64,000 nucleotides of DNA from CALKWS01 sp051020515 (lineage in GTDB: Bacteria > Actinomycetota > Actinomycetes > Actinomycetales > Beutenbergiaceae), in the NCBI RefSeq assembly GCF_051020515.1, contig NZ_CP194857.1, positions 3,658,001 to 3,722,000 on the forward strand, in the 5' to 3' direction. The first letter of the stretch is position 1. Every line of letters starts with the position of its first letter. The notes under the pieces were generated by a model, which was not told the origin of the DNA, searched no databases, and was given only the letters and a program-made list of their open reading frames with translations. Shown here piece after piece: positions 47,245 through 56,067 of this stretch. The position numbers and the translations under genes were made by a program.

Positions 47245-48360
47245 CTACGCGCCCAGCGCGTCGATGACGTGCTTCACGTCGAGCACCCCGCGGATGCCGG
47301 TCCGCCCGCTCGCCGGCGCGCCGAGCACGACGATCGTGCCGGCACCTGCCTGTGCAGCCCTGGCGACCTGGGCGACCGCCTCACTTCCGCGGGTGGTGGA
47401 GATCACCGCCACCGGGGGCACCGGCACCGAGACGGCGCCGAGCGTGGTGTACGGCCGGGACGGCGCGGGCACCGAAGCGGCGGCCTGGTGCTGGACCAGT
47501 CCGGTCGGGGCGCCGTCGGCGGCGGTCAGCACGGTCACCGTGTGGCCCCCGCCGGCGCGGTCCCAGTCGGTCAGGCTGGTGGTCTCGGGCAGCACGAGCG
47601 CCGGTTGCACCAGGGCGCTCAGATCCACTCCGGCGGTGGCTCGTTGGGCCTTGGCCCGGCGCACCTCGGCCTGCGCACCGAACCACAACACCCCGGCGAT
47701 CAGCACTGCCCAGACCAGGCGGAACGTGCCGGCTGCGCCCAGCAGCAACGGCCACAGGCCCCAGAGGGCCACCCCCAGGGCCAGCACCTGGCCGCCACGG
47801 GCGGCCACCATCGTGCCGCTGGCGCGGTTGCCGGTGAGTTTCCAGACCGCCGCCTCCAGGATCCGGCCCCCGTCCATCGGCAGGCCCGGGAGCAGGTTGA
47901 ACGCCGCCAGGACGGCGTTGACGTACACCACCGCGGAGAGCATCACATCGGCGTCGCTTCCCCGGCCGGCTGTGATCGGTATCCACATGAGCCCGGCGAT
48001 CAGGGCGTTCGCGGCCGGTCCGGCCACCGAGACCACAGCCGAGCGGCCCGGCCGGTCCAGGCCGTGGTCGAAGGCGGTGTGCCCGCCCCACAGGGTGAGC
48101 ACGTACTCGGTCACGGGCACCCCGTAGAGCCGGGCGGTGAGCCCATGAGCCACCTCGTGGACCAGGATCGAAGCCAGCAGACCCGCCGGCAGCAGCGCCG
48201 CGATGAGATAGGTCCGCGGCGAGTCGCCGAGCAGCGCCTGGAAGGTGGGCAGGAAGAGCACATACAGCACCGCCCCGAGCACCACCGAACCGGGCCCGAG
48301 GATCAGCGGCGTTCCCGCGATCCGCCCGATCCGCCAGCCCCGGGTGCGTGAGCGTCTCAT
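47245..48360 (-). CDS. site-2-type M50 metalloprotease with CBS domains
   Basis: Membrane protease of 371 aa. The zinc motif is H68-E69-V-A-H72 in SILVHEVAHGL, and the third ligand region is LPGLPMDGGRI. Hydrophobic helices fill residues 15-230, and a pair of CBS-like repeats (about 245-371) forms a cytosolic C-terminal domain that may sense nucleotides. It probably cleaves transmembrane regulators such as anti-sigma factors; no target is adjacent. It ends 11 bp before trmI, as in many actinobacterial proteasome loci. Confidence 0.87.
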   Translation of the reverse strand: MRRSRTRGWRIGRIAGTPLILGPGSVVLGAVLYVLFLPTFQALLGDSPRTYLIAALLPAGLLASILVHEVAHGLTARLYGVPVTEYVLTLWGGHTAFDHGLDRPGRSAVVSVAGPAANALIAGLMWIPITAGRGSDADVMLSAVVYVNAVLAAFNLLPGLPMDGGRILEAAVWKLTGNRASGTMVAARGGQVLALGVALWGLWPLLLGAAGTFRLVWAVLIAGVLWFGAQAEVRRAKAQRATAGVDLSALVQPALVLPETTSLTDWDRAGGGHTVTVLTAADGAPTGLVQHQAAASVPAPSRPYTTLGAVSVPVPPVAVISTTRGSEAVAQVARAAQAGAGTIVVLGAPASGRTGIRGVLDVKHVIDALGA

Positions 48361-48385
48361 CCCCGCCTGGTGCTTCCGGGCATCC

Positions 48386-49108
48386 TCACCGGCGCTGCCG
48401 GCAGGCGGTGAGGATCTGGCGCAGGTGGTGTACCGATACCCCCTCGAGGGTGTCCAGCAGGACCCTCCCGGGTGCGGCGGGGATGGGCAGCAGCGCCGGA
48501 ACCCCGATGGTGCAGGCGCCTGAGGCCTGCGCGGCGGTCAGCCCCGGGACGGAGTCCTCGATCGCGATCGAGCCGGCGGCGCTGACGCCCAGCCGGTCCA
48601 TCGCAGTGAGATAGGGCTCGGGGTGCGGCTTTCCGTTGCTGACGGTGTCACCGGTGACCACGGCGGAGAAGGTGCCCTCGGGCAGGGAGTCGATGAACAC
48701 CTCGGCCAGTTGCGCGTACGACATCGTGACCAGTGCCAACGGCACGCGCCGGGCGCGCAGTTCGTGCAGGAGTTCGGCCGCCCCGGGTCGCCATGGGATG
48801 CCGCCGTCCGCGACCCGGAGGGTGACCCGGTCCAGCAGGGTCTGCACGATCTCCTCGGTGGTGCCGCGGATCCCGGCCCGTTCGCGCAGGTGCTGGGCCG
48901 AGACCGACAAGGGCAGCCCCACCAGTTCCAGGGCGAGGGACTCATCCCAGGTTCCCCCGTGTTCGGCGCACAGTTCCTGCTCAGCGGCGAGCCAGTGCGG
49001 CTCGGAGTCCATCAGGGTGCCGTCCATGTCCCATAGGACCGCTTCCAGTGGGTACCGCGGCTCAAGGGTCTCCTGACCTGCGAGAACGCTCTGAGAAGGG
49101 ACATCCAA
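48386..49108 (-). CDS. HAD family phosphatase (beta-phosphoglucomutase-like)
   Basis: Cytosolic hydrolase of 240 aa. The nucleophile motif is D27-M-D29-G-T in LWDMDGTLMDSE. Motif II is in ALVTMSYAQL and motif III/IV in SIAIEDSVPGLTAA with a conserved Lys in GKPHPEPYLTA. A TTG at 49108 with GGAG seven bases upstream is the best available start, because no ATG or GTG precedes the conserved motif. The substrate is unknown; a sugar phosphate is likely. It is the upstream gene of the M50-trmI-mpa run. Confidence 0.8.
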   Translation of the reverse strand: MDVPSQSVLAGQETLEPRYPLEAVLWDMDGTLMDSEPHWLAAEQELCAEHGGTWDESLALELVGLPLSVSAQHLRERAGIRGTTEEIVQTLLDRVTLRVADGGIPWRPGAAELLHELRARRVPLALVTMSYAQLAEVFIDSLPEGTFSAVVTGDTVSNGKPHPEPYLTAMDRLGVSAAGSIAIEDSVPGLTAAQASGACTIGVPALLPIPAAPGRVLLDTLEGVSVHHLRQILTACRQRR

Positions 49109-49190
49109 GGTGGGCTCCAGCCGTCGTCATCCGCGAAACGATGTGCAGGAACAGGCTAGTCGCATCGAAGTGCCCGGTACCGCCACCGGA

Positions 49191-49712
49191 TCAGCCGTGG
49201 TCGAAATGCTCGTGACGTGACCCCACCTTGCGGGCCACCGTCAGATGGCCCCCGAGTTGACCTGCGGCTGCCAGGGCGCCATTGGCGAGCACGCTGAGCG
49301 CCACACCGGCACCGTGACGACCGCGGCGGCGCAGCAACCAGGAGGCAGCGTGCAGCCCGAGGGCCACCGAGTTGGCGCCGGCGTGTACCAGGCCCACCCG
49401 CCGGCTGCGGGTGTCGGTGCCGGCCCACTCGGCCCACCCGGTGATCGCGGTCGGCAGCGCTGCCAGGATGCCGAAGCCCAGCAGTCGCCTGGCGGCGGGG
49501 CGGGCGCGGGCGCCGCCGGTCACGTCCAGCACCGCCGTGCTGAGCCAGGCGCCGATCGGTGCGTCGCTGAGCAGGGGATGCAGTGCGTGTCCCAGTGCAT
49601 GACCGTGCAACATCCGCCGCCGGCCCGCATCGGCGACCAGTGCATCAGCCAACGGCTGGACCGAATCGGCGTAGTCGTCCAACACGTCGGCTTCTTCGAT
49701 CCGACTCATCAT
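49191..49712 (-). CDS. DUF2231 membrane protein lacking a Rieske domain
   Basis: A 173-aa protein with four predicted helices. It has the DUF2231 features GHALHPLLSDAPIGAWLST (His-Pro and the PIG turn) and TGWAEWAGTDTRSRRVGLVH. In many actinobacteria this domain is fused to a C-terminal Rieske [2Fe-2S] domain after GGHLsYA. Here the equivalent GGHLTVARKVGSRHEHF is followed directly by the stop. Two ATGs are adjacent at 49712 and 49709. Function unknown; a membrane redox role is a guess from the fused relatives. Confidence 0.72.
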   Translation of the reverse strand: MMSRIEEADVLDDYADSVQPLADALVADAGRRRMLHGHALGHALHPLLSDAPIGAWLSTAVLDVTGGARARPAARRLLGFGILAALPTAITGWAEWAGTDTRSRRVGLVHAGANSVALGLHAASWLLRRRGRHGAGVALSVLANGALAAAGQLGGHLTVARKVGSRHEHFDHG

Positions 49713-49830
49713 GCGGACCAGCGTGGGCAGTTGTGCGTCAGGGGTGCCCCACGTGCATCCCGGGCAATCCGGTAGGCGTGACCGAGCGGGCCGTTGAACT
49801 GGCTCGCGCCGCGGGCCGGATAGGACCGTC

Positions 49831-50532
49831 TCACAGCGGCCGGGGCATCCCGATGCGCACGTGCACCAGTGGGGAGAAGTGCACCACCGGTGGCGCGTGC
49901 GGGTGCGGTAGTGCGTTCGCGGCGAACAACGCGGCCGGATCACACCTGGCCCGCGCGGTGTGCAGCGGCCAGGGCTCGTGCTCGATCGGGGTGCGCCAGA
50001 TCCGACCCCACGCATGGCTGTACCCGTTCCACCTCCCGGTGAGAAAGTCCTCGAGCGGGCTCGGATCCTCGATCCGCTCGCCGGCCTCCACCTCCGCGCC
50101 GAACCACCCATGGCCCGCTCGGCGCCGGGAGGTGTACTGCACCACGCGGCCGCGCTCACGCTGATCCGTGGTCGAGCGCTGGTAGGGCAGGCCGAGTTGG
50201 CGCAGCAGCACGGTGACGGGCAACCGTGAACACTCCAGGGAGAAGAACCAGACCCCGTCGTGCCCGTCTTCGTCGCGTACGTATGTACGCACGTTCACCT
50301 CGGTGAAGTCCGGCACGAGCGCGAAAGCGCCCTCCGGTGCACCGAAGTACTGCATCCGGAAGGGCGTGATGCTCACCCATGCGGCGTCCTCGAAGGTGTC
50401 CACCGCCAGATCCGGCGGTATCAACGCCTGCAACCTCGCCGCCTCGATGGGCCAGTGCAGGAAGGTCAGGTCTCGCCAGTGCTGAACATTGACCGCGACG
50501 GGTACCCGGTGCTCCGGATGTCGACTGGGCAT
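49831..50532 (-). CDS. DUF2071 (YqjF-like) family protein
   Basis: Soluble protein of 233 aa. The family pattern WRDLTFLHWPIEAARLQALI, PPDLAVDTFEDAAWVSITPF and VNVRTYVRDEDGHDGVWFFS is well conserved. Its biochemical function is not established. It is divergent from the P450 gene at 50606, with 73 bp between starts. Confidence 0.83.
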   Translation of the reverse strand: MPSRHPEHRVPVAVNVQHWRDLTFLHWPIEAARLQALIPPDLAVDTFEDAAWVSITPFRMQYFGAPEGAFALVPDFTEVNVRTYVRDEDGHDGVWFFSLECSRLPVTVLLRQLGLPYQRSTTDQRERGRVVQYTSRRRAGHGWFGAEVEAGERIEDPSPLEDFLTGRWNGYSHAWGRIWRTPIEHEPWPLHTARARCDPAALFAANALPHPHAPPVVHFSPLVHVRIGMPRPL

Positions 50533-50605
50533 CGTGATCCTCCGCCTCTGCCGGTGCCACCGGATCCGCAGATGCTGAGCAGTACGGGACGGCTTAGCCT
50601 CGAAT

Positions 50606-51954
50606 ATGGTTTCTCACGCCAACTCCGACCGCAACCCCGCACCCGAGGTTCCGTCCGCCTCCCTCCTGGACGGGCTACGTGCGCTGACCCGGGTTCTGAT
50701 GCCGGTGGCGGCCGGCGGTGCGATCGTGCGCCGCCCGCGGATGATGCTGCTCTCCCAGAAGGCGGGCCTTGACAAGCGAGCTGTGCGCACCATGCAGCAC
50801 CTGCGAGACCGTTACGGCCCCGGACCGGTTCAGGTGCGGATGCCCTGGCGCCGGTTCACCTTCCTCCTGGAACCGGACCAGGTGCACCGGGTGCTGAACG
50901 AGTCACCGGAACCGTTCTCCCCTCCACCCGCGAGAAGCGCGGGGCCCTGGGTCACTTCCAACCCGAGGGGGTGCTCATCTCCTCCCCCGAGGAACGCACC
51001 GTCCGCCGCCCCTTCAACGAACAGGTCCTGCAACCGCAGCGCCGTCCCCATGAGCACGGGCAGCGGATGCACGAGGTGGTCGCCGAGGAGATGAACGCCC
51101 TGCTGGACCATGCCCGCCTCAGCGGCACCCTGGACTGGCCGGTGTTCGCGACCGCCTGGCACCGCATGGTCCGCCGCGTCGTCCTCGGCGATACAGCCCG
51201 CCGCGACCACGCCGTCACCGACGATCTGCTGCGCCTGCGCAAGGACGCCAACTGGTCCTTCCTCAAACCTGCCCGAACGAGGCGCCGGCAACGGTTCCTG
51301 GAGCGGCTGGCAGACTACGTGGAGCGGGCCGAGCCGGGCAGTCTGGCCCAGATGGTGGCCCGCACCCCCGGCCCCGAGGGCACCGCCAAGCACCACCAGA
51401 TCCCGCAGTGGCTGTTCGCCTTCGACGCCGCGGCCTGGGCCACCTACCGTGCGTTAGCGCTCCTGGCCACCCATGACGGGCATGCGGGCACCGCCCGGGA
51501 AGAGGTCGAAGCCGCGGGGGCCGGCGCTGACTTTCCGTACCTGCGTGCCTGCATCCTGGAGTCACTGCGCCTGTGGCCCACCACCCCCGCGATCCTGCGA
51601 GACACCACCCAGGCCACGACCTGGGCCGGCGGGATGCTCCCCGCCGGTGCCTCCATCATCGTGTTCGCCCCGTACTTCCACCGCGACCACGCCCGCATCT
51701 CCCGCGCGCACCGGTTCACCCCGGACCTGTGGCTGCGCGCGCGCACCGACGAGGACTGGCCGCTGGTGCCGTTCAGCGGTGGGCCCGCGATGTGCCCGGG
51801 GCGGAACGTGGTACTGCACACCGCCGGCGCGGCGTTGGCGCAGCTGGTCAGCGCCGAGGAGTTCACGCTGGTGGATCCACCGCTGAGCCCCCGGCGGGCA
51901 CTGCCCGGTGGGATCAGCCCGTTCCACCTGCGATTCCGGCTCTCCGGGCCGTGA
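50606..51954 (+). CDS. cytochrome P450, frameshifted
   Basis: Haem monooxygenase, about 449 aa after repair. The N-terminal frame runs from MVSHANSDRNP to EPFSPPP. The remainder (TREKRGALGHFQPEGV, then HEHGQRMHEVVAEEM) is in another frame joined near 50925 by one missing base in a CCCCTCCACCC stretch. The ExxR motif is ESLR, and the haem-binding loop is FSGGPAMCPGRN with the axial Cys. The I-helix (FDAAAWATYRAL) lacks the usual acidic/Thr pair, so the oxygen-activation step may be atypical. TAGCCT at 50595-50600 implies a leaderless mRNA. Confidence 0.83.
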
Positions 51955-51971
51955 CGACGTAGGCTATTGGG

Positions 51972-52865
51972 GTGAGTTCCGTCCCCCGCCACCGCCGTAG
52001 CGAAGAGCCCGACCCGGCCGATGAGATCCCCCCTGCCATGATGCTGGCCTCCTTCGAGGGCTGGAATGACGCCGGTTCCTCGGCGAGCACCGCGCTGAAG
52101 ATGATCGCCGATGCCTGGGACGCCCGGGAGATGCGCGAGATCGACCCGGACTCCTACCACGACTTCCAGGTGAACCGACCGGTGGTCCGACGCACCCCGG
52201 ACGGCTCCCGCGCGCTGACCTGGCCCTCCACCACCATCTCGGTGACGGTGACCCCGCAGACCGGTCGGCGCCTGGTGCTCGCCCGCGGCACCGAACCCTC
52301 ACTGCGTTGGCGGGCCTACTGCAACGAGTTGCTGGACGCCGCCGAGGACCTGGACGCGGGCACCATCGTGTGCGTGGGCGCCCTGCTGGCCGACGTGCCG
52401 CACACCCGGCCGATACCGGTGCAGACCAGTTCGGACGACCCGCGCGTGCAGGCCCTGCTCGGGGTGGAGGACGGCGACTACGAGGGACCCACCGGGATCG
52501 TGGGTGTGCTGGCGCAGATGGCGCTGGACCGCGGCCTGCACTCCTTGTCCATCTGGGCCGCCGTTCCGCACTACGTTGCCCAGCCCCCTTCCCCGAAGGC
52601 CACCCTGGCCCTGCTGACCGCTCTGGAGGAACTCCTCGGTGAGCCCGTGCCCACCGGGGACCTGGTAGAGGACTCCCGGGCCTGGCAGGACGGGGTGAAT
52701 GAACTCGCCGAGGAGGACCCGGAGGTGGCCGAGTACGTGCGCCAACTGGAGGAGGCCAAGGACACCGCCGACCTTCCCGAGGCAAGCGGTGAAGCCATCG
52801 CGCGCGAGTTCGAGCGGTTCCTGCGCCGCCGCGACACCGGCGGCGGACCCATCTCCGGGAGTTGA
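51972..52865 (+). CDS. PAC2 family protein
   Basis: A 297-aa protein of the family named after a eukaryotic proteasome assembly chaperone. It has AMMLASFEGWNDAGSSAS near the N-terminus, typical of the actinobacterial group. The C-terminal 50 residues are helical and charged. In actinobacteria it usually sits beside mshC, as here (convergent, 8 bp apart). A role in assembling the bacterial 20S core is possible but unproven. The GTG at 51972 follows TAGGCT (51960-51965) by six bases, so the mRNA is probably leaderless. Confidence 0.82.
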   Translation: MSSVPRHRRSEEPDPADEIPPAMMLASFEGWNDAGSSASTALKMIADAWDAREMREIDPDSYHDFQVNRPVVRRTPDGSRALTWPSTTISVTVTPQTGRRLVLARGTEPSLRWRAYCNELLDAAEDLDAGTIVCVGALLADVPHTRPIPVQTSSDDPRVQALLGVEDGDYEGPTGIVGVLAQMALDRGLHSLSIWAAVPHYVAQPPSPKATLALLTALEELLGEPVPTGDLVEDSRAWQDGVNELAEEDPEVAEYVRQLEEAKDTADLPEASGEAIAREFERFLRRRDTGGGPISGS

Positions 52866-52873
52866 CCCCGGTT

Positions 52874-54172
52874 TCAGCCTGCTACTGCGCCCCCACCGGC
52901 GCGCAGGTCCACACCGAGCAGAGCATCGACGGCGTCCGCCACCAGGGCGGCATCGGCGGCGGTGGAGGTCCCGTCCGCCCAGGCGTCCACGGCCGCGAGG
53001 GCAGCCGGCGTGTCCAGATCCTCGGCGAGCGTCGAACGGACGCGGGCGAGGACGTCCTCGCCCGCCGAGCCCGCTCCCGAACCCGGCTCGCGGCCGGTGG
53101 CCTCGGCGCGCTGCAGCGCCCCCTGCCAGCGCTCCAAGCGCCGGGTGGCTTCGGTGAGCAGTCCGGTGGTGTACTCCCAGTCCACGGAATAGTGGTTGGC
53201 CAGGACCGCCAGGCGGATGGCCGCCGGTGGTACGTCGTCCAGCAGGTCGGAGACGAATACCAGGTTGCCCAGGGACTTGCTCATCTTCTCGCCCTGGTAG
53301 GCCACCAGGCCGGTATGCACGAACGACGACGCCGGCTCAGGAGTCCCTGTCAGCACCCGCAGGTGGGAGGTGCTCATCTCGTGGTGGGGATAGATCAGGT
53401 CGGTGCCCCCGCCCTGGACGTGGAATGGCACGCCCAGGAAGCGCTCGGCGATCACCGCGCACTCGATGTGCCAACCGGGGCGGCCCCGGCCCAGCGGACC
53501 GCCGTCGAAGTCCGGTTCGTCCGGGCGGGCGGCGCGCCACAGCAGTGGGTCCCTCGGGTGCTTCTTGCCGGGCGCCTCCGGGTCACCGCCGCGTTCGGCG
53601 AAGTAGCGGTCCATGGTGGCCTCATCGAGCCGCCCGACACTGCCGGCCCGGTCATCGGCGGCGATGTCGGCGTAGATGTCCGGTCCCCGCTCGTCGTCCC
53701 GCGGATGTACCCGGTACGCCCCACCGGCCTGCAGCATCCGCGCGACCGCCTCGGCCACCAGGTCCGTGGTCTCGGCCACCCCGATGTAGTGATCCGGGGC
53801 CAGCACGCGCAGCGCGCTCATGTCAGAGACGTACAGGGCCACCTGGTCCCGGGCCAGTTCCTGCCACGACACGCCGGTCTGGCGGGCCCGCTCCAACAGC
53901 GGGTCGTCCACGTCGGTGACGTTCTGCACGTAGTTCACCTGCAGGCCGGCATCACGCCAGGCGCGGACCAGGGTGTCGAAGGCGATGTAGGTGGCTGCGT
54001 GGCCCAGGTGGGTGGAGTCGTACGGGGTGATTCCGCATACGTAGATCCGCGCCTGCTCCTCCCTCACGGGTTGGGCCAGGCCACCGGTGAGGGTGTCGCG
54101 AACCCGGGGCGCGATACCGCCGGCAGGAAGGGTGGGCACGAGAGGGGAAGACCAGGACTGCACGTACCTCAC
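52874..54172 (-). CDS. mshC: L-cysteine:1D-myo-inositol 2-amino-2-deoxy-alpha-D-glucopyranoside ligase (mycothiol synthesis)
   Basis: ATP-dependent ligase of 432 aa that joins cysteine to glucosaminyl-inositol, the third step of mycothiol synthesis. It is built like cysteinyl-tRNA synthetase: zinc ligand Cys46 in YVCGITPYDSTHLGHA, HLGH at 55-58, and the nucleotide motif KMSKS in GEKMSKSLGN. It lacks the C-terminal tRNA-binding part. The GTG at 54172 overlaps the uppP stop (GTGA); a GTG at 54163 (VQSWSSP) is the alternative. Confidence 0.94.
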   Translation of the reverse strand: MRYVQSWSSPLVPTLPAGGIAPRVRDTLTGGLAQPVREEQARIYVCGITPYDSTHLGHAATYIAFDTLVRAWRDAGLQVNYVQNVTDVDDPLLERARQTGVSWQELARDQVALYVSDMSALRVLAPDHYIGVAETTDLVAEAVARMLQAGGAYRVHPRDDERGPDIYADIAADDRAGSVGRLDEATMDRYFAERGGDPEAPGKKHPRDPLLWRAARPDEPDFDGGPLGRGRPGWHIECAVIAERFLGVPFHVQGGGTDLIYPHHEMSTSHLRVLTGTPEPASSFVHTGLVAYQGEKMSKSLGNLVFVSDLLDDVPPAAIRLAVLANHYSVDWEYTTGLLTEATRRLERWQGALQRAEATGREPGSGAGSAGEDVLARVRSTLAEDLDTPAALAAVDAWADGTSTAADAALVADAVDALLGVDLRAGGGAVAG

Positions 54173-55041
54173 CCTATCGGCGAAATGAGGGCATCCTCCG
54201 GCAGCGCTGTCAGCACCCCGGCGGCCAACAGACCGAACACCACCGCAGCCAGGATGATCCGGTAGATCACGAACGGCAGGTAGGAGTAGGTGGACACGAT
54301 GCGCAGGAACGCGATGATCACCACGTAGCCCACCACTGCGGCCACGAGGGTGGCGAGTGCGGTATTCGCCGGCCCCGCCTGACCGCCGGTGCCGGCGGAG
54401 CGGATCAGCTGGAAGAATCCCGAACCCATCACCGCCGGGATCGCCAGCAGGAAGGAGTACCGCGCGGCCGCCTCCCGGGTGTAGCCCATCAGCAGCCCCG
54501 CGGTGATGGTGCCGCCGGACCGGGACACCCCCGGGATCAGCGCCATCGCCTGGGCCAGGCCGAACAACAGCCCGTGCTTCCAGGTCAGTTCCCCCAGGGT
54601 GCGCCGCTTGGCTCCCACCCGGTCCGCCCAGCCCAGGATCAGGGCGAAGATGGCCAGCACGGCGGCGGTGATGTACAGGTTCCGCAGCGCGTATTCGATG
54701 GTGTCGGCGAACGTCAGACCGGCGATCACGATCGGCAGGGAACCCAGAATGATCAGCCAGCCCATCCTGGCGTCGGGATCATCGGTGGAGGTCTGCCGCC
54801 GCCAGGGCCCGATCGGCAGCGATTTGAACCAGTGACGGATAATCCGGGCGATGTCCTTGCGGAAGTAGACCAGCACCGCGGTCTCCGTGCCGATCTGGGT
54901 GATCGCGGTGAACGCAGCACCCGGGTCGGTGCCGCCGGGCAACAACTCCCCCACGATTCGCAGGTGCGCGCTGGAGGAGATCGGCAGGAACTCCGTGAGC
55001 CCCTGCACCAATCCCAGAATGATCGCTTCCCACCATGTCAC
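54169..55041 (-). CDS. uppP: undecaprenyl-diphosphatase
   Basis: Membrane phosphatase of 290 aa that recycles the lipid carrier for cell-wall synthesis; it can confer bacitracin tolerance. The motifs GLTEFLPISSSAHL and GVSRSGGT, with eight hydrophobic helices, are clear. The GTG at 55041 (VTWWEAIILGLVQG) matches the family start; the open frame extends to 55164 without homology. It is co-transcribed with mshC. Confidence 0.93.
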   Translation of the reverse strand: MTWWEAIILGLVQGLTEFLPISSSAHLRIVGELLPGGTDPGAAFTAITQIGTETAVLVYFRKDIARIIRHWFKSLPIGPWRRQTSTDDPDARMGWLIILGSLPIVIAGLTFADTIEYALRNLYITAAVLAIFALILGWADRVGAKRRTLGELTWKHGLLFGLAQAMALIPGVSRSGGTITAGLLMGYTREAAARYSFLLAIPAVMGSGFFQLIRSAGTGGQAGPANTALATLVAAVVGYVVIIAFLRIVSTYSYLPFVIYRIILAAVVFGLLAAGVLTALPEDALISPIG

Positions 55042-55084
55042 GACGCCCAAGACTAGACGTCCCGGACCGGTAGCCTTCACTGCC

Positions 55085-56050
55085 ATGGACCTTCGGCGTG
55101 TGGGCAACAGCGGACTGCGGGTGGCCTCTGTCGGCCTGGGCACCCTTACCTGGGGCCGCGACACCGATGAACACGAAGCCGAGGAGCAGCTCCGGGCCTA
55201 CCTCGATGCCGGCGGCAACCTGGTGGACACCTCGGCCACCTATGGCGACGGCACGGCCGAGGAGGTCATCGGCGCGCTCCTGGAACGCAGCGTGGACCGG
55301 GAAGAGGTGCTGCTGTGTTCCAAGGCCGGGGTGCGCACCGATGCCGCCGGCACCCGCCCGGACACCTCTCGCGGGGCGCTGCTGGACTCCCTGGACGCCT
55401 CGCTGGACCGGCTGGGCACCGACCACCTGGACCTGTGGCTGGTGCAGGCCCCGGACGGGAGCACCCCGTTACGGGAGACGCTTTCGGCGCTGCGTGCGGC
55501 GGTGGCGTCCGGGCGCACCCGGTACGTGGGGCTGTCCAACTTCCCGGCCTGGCAGCTGGCCCGGGCGGCGACCCTGCTGGACACCGACGAGACGTTCCTG
55601 ACCGCTGCGCAGATGGAGTACTCGCTGCTGCAGCGCGGCATCGAGCGGGAACTGGTGCCGGCCGCCGATGCCTGCGGCGTGGGCATCCTGGCCTGGTCCC
55701 CGTTGGGACGTGGGGTGCTGTCGGGCAAGTACCGCCGCTCGGTGCCGGCTGACTCCCGGGGAGCCTCTCCGCACCTGCGGGGCTTCGTCGAGCCGTACCT
55801 GACCGCTCACGCCCGCTCTGTGGTGGAGGCCGTGTCCACCGCCGCCGAGGGGCTGGGCCGCTCCCCCATCGAAGTAGCCCTGGCCTGGGTGCGGGATGCA
55901 CCCGGGGTGGCCTCCGCCGTCGTCGGGGCTCGTAGCCCGGCACAGTTGCGCGGTTCGCTGGCCGCATCCGACCTGGAACTACCCGGGCAGATCCGGCAGG
56001 TGCTCGATGAGGTCACCGAGGTGGAGTTCGGCTATCCCGAGCGACGATGA
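55085..56050 (+). CDS. aldo/keto reductase with His-to-Gln change in the catalytic tetrad
   Basis: NADPH-dependent TIM-barrel protein of 321 aa. The tetrad Asp48 (NLVDTSATYG), Tyr53 and Lys80 (LCSKAG) is present, but the usual His is Gln121 (DLWLVQAPDG). It is closest to the AKR11/YghZ-type group. The changed residue could shift the pH optimum or substrate use. TAGCCT at 55071-55076, eight bases before the ATG, suggests a leaderless message. The gene is divergent from uppP. Confidence 0.85.
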   Translation: MDLRRVGNSGLRVASVGLGTLTWGRDTDEHEAEEQLRAYLDAGGNLVDTSATYGDGTAEEVIGALLERSVDREEVLLCSKAGVRTDAAGTRPDTSRGALLDSLDASLDRLGTDHLDLWLVQAPDGSTPLRETLSALRAAVASGRTRYVGLSNFPAWQLARAATLLDTDETFLTAAQMEYSLLQRGIERELVPAADACGVGILAWSPLGRGVLSGKYRRSVPADSRGASPHLRGFVEPYLTAHARSVVEAVSTAAEGLGRSPIEVALAWVRDAPGVASAVVGARSPAQLRGSLAASDLELPGQIRQVLDEVTEVEFGYPERR

Positions 56051-56067
56051 TCGCGCCCGCGCGTTTC

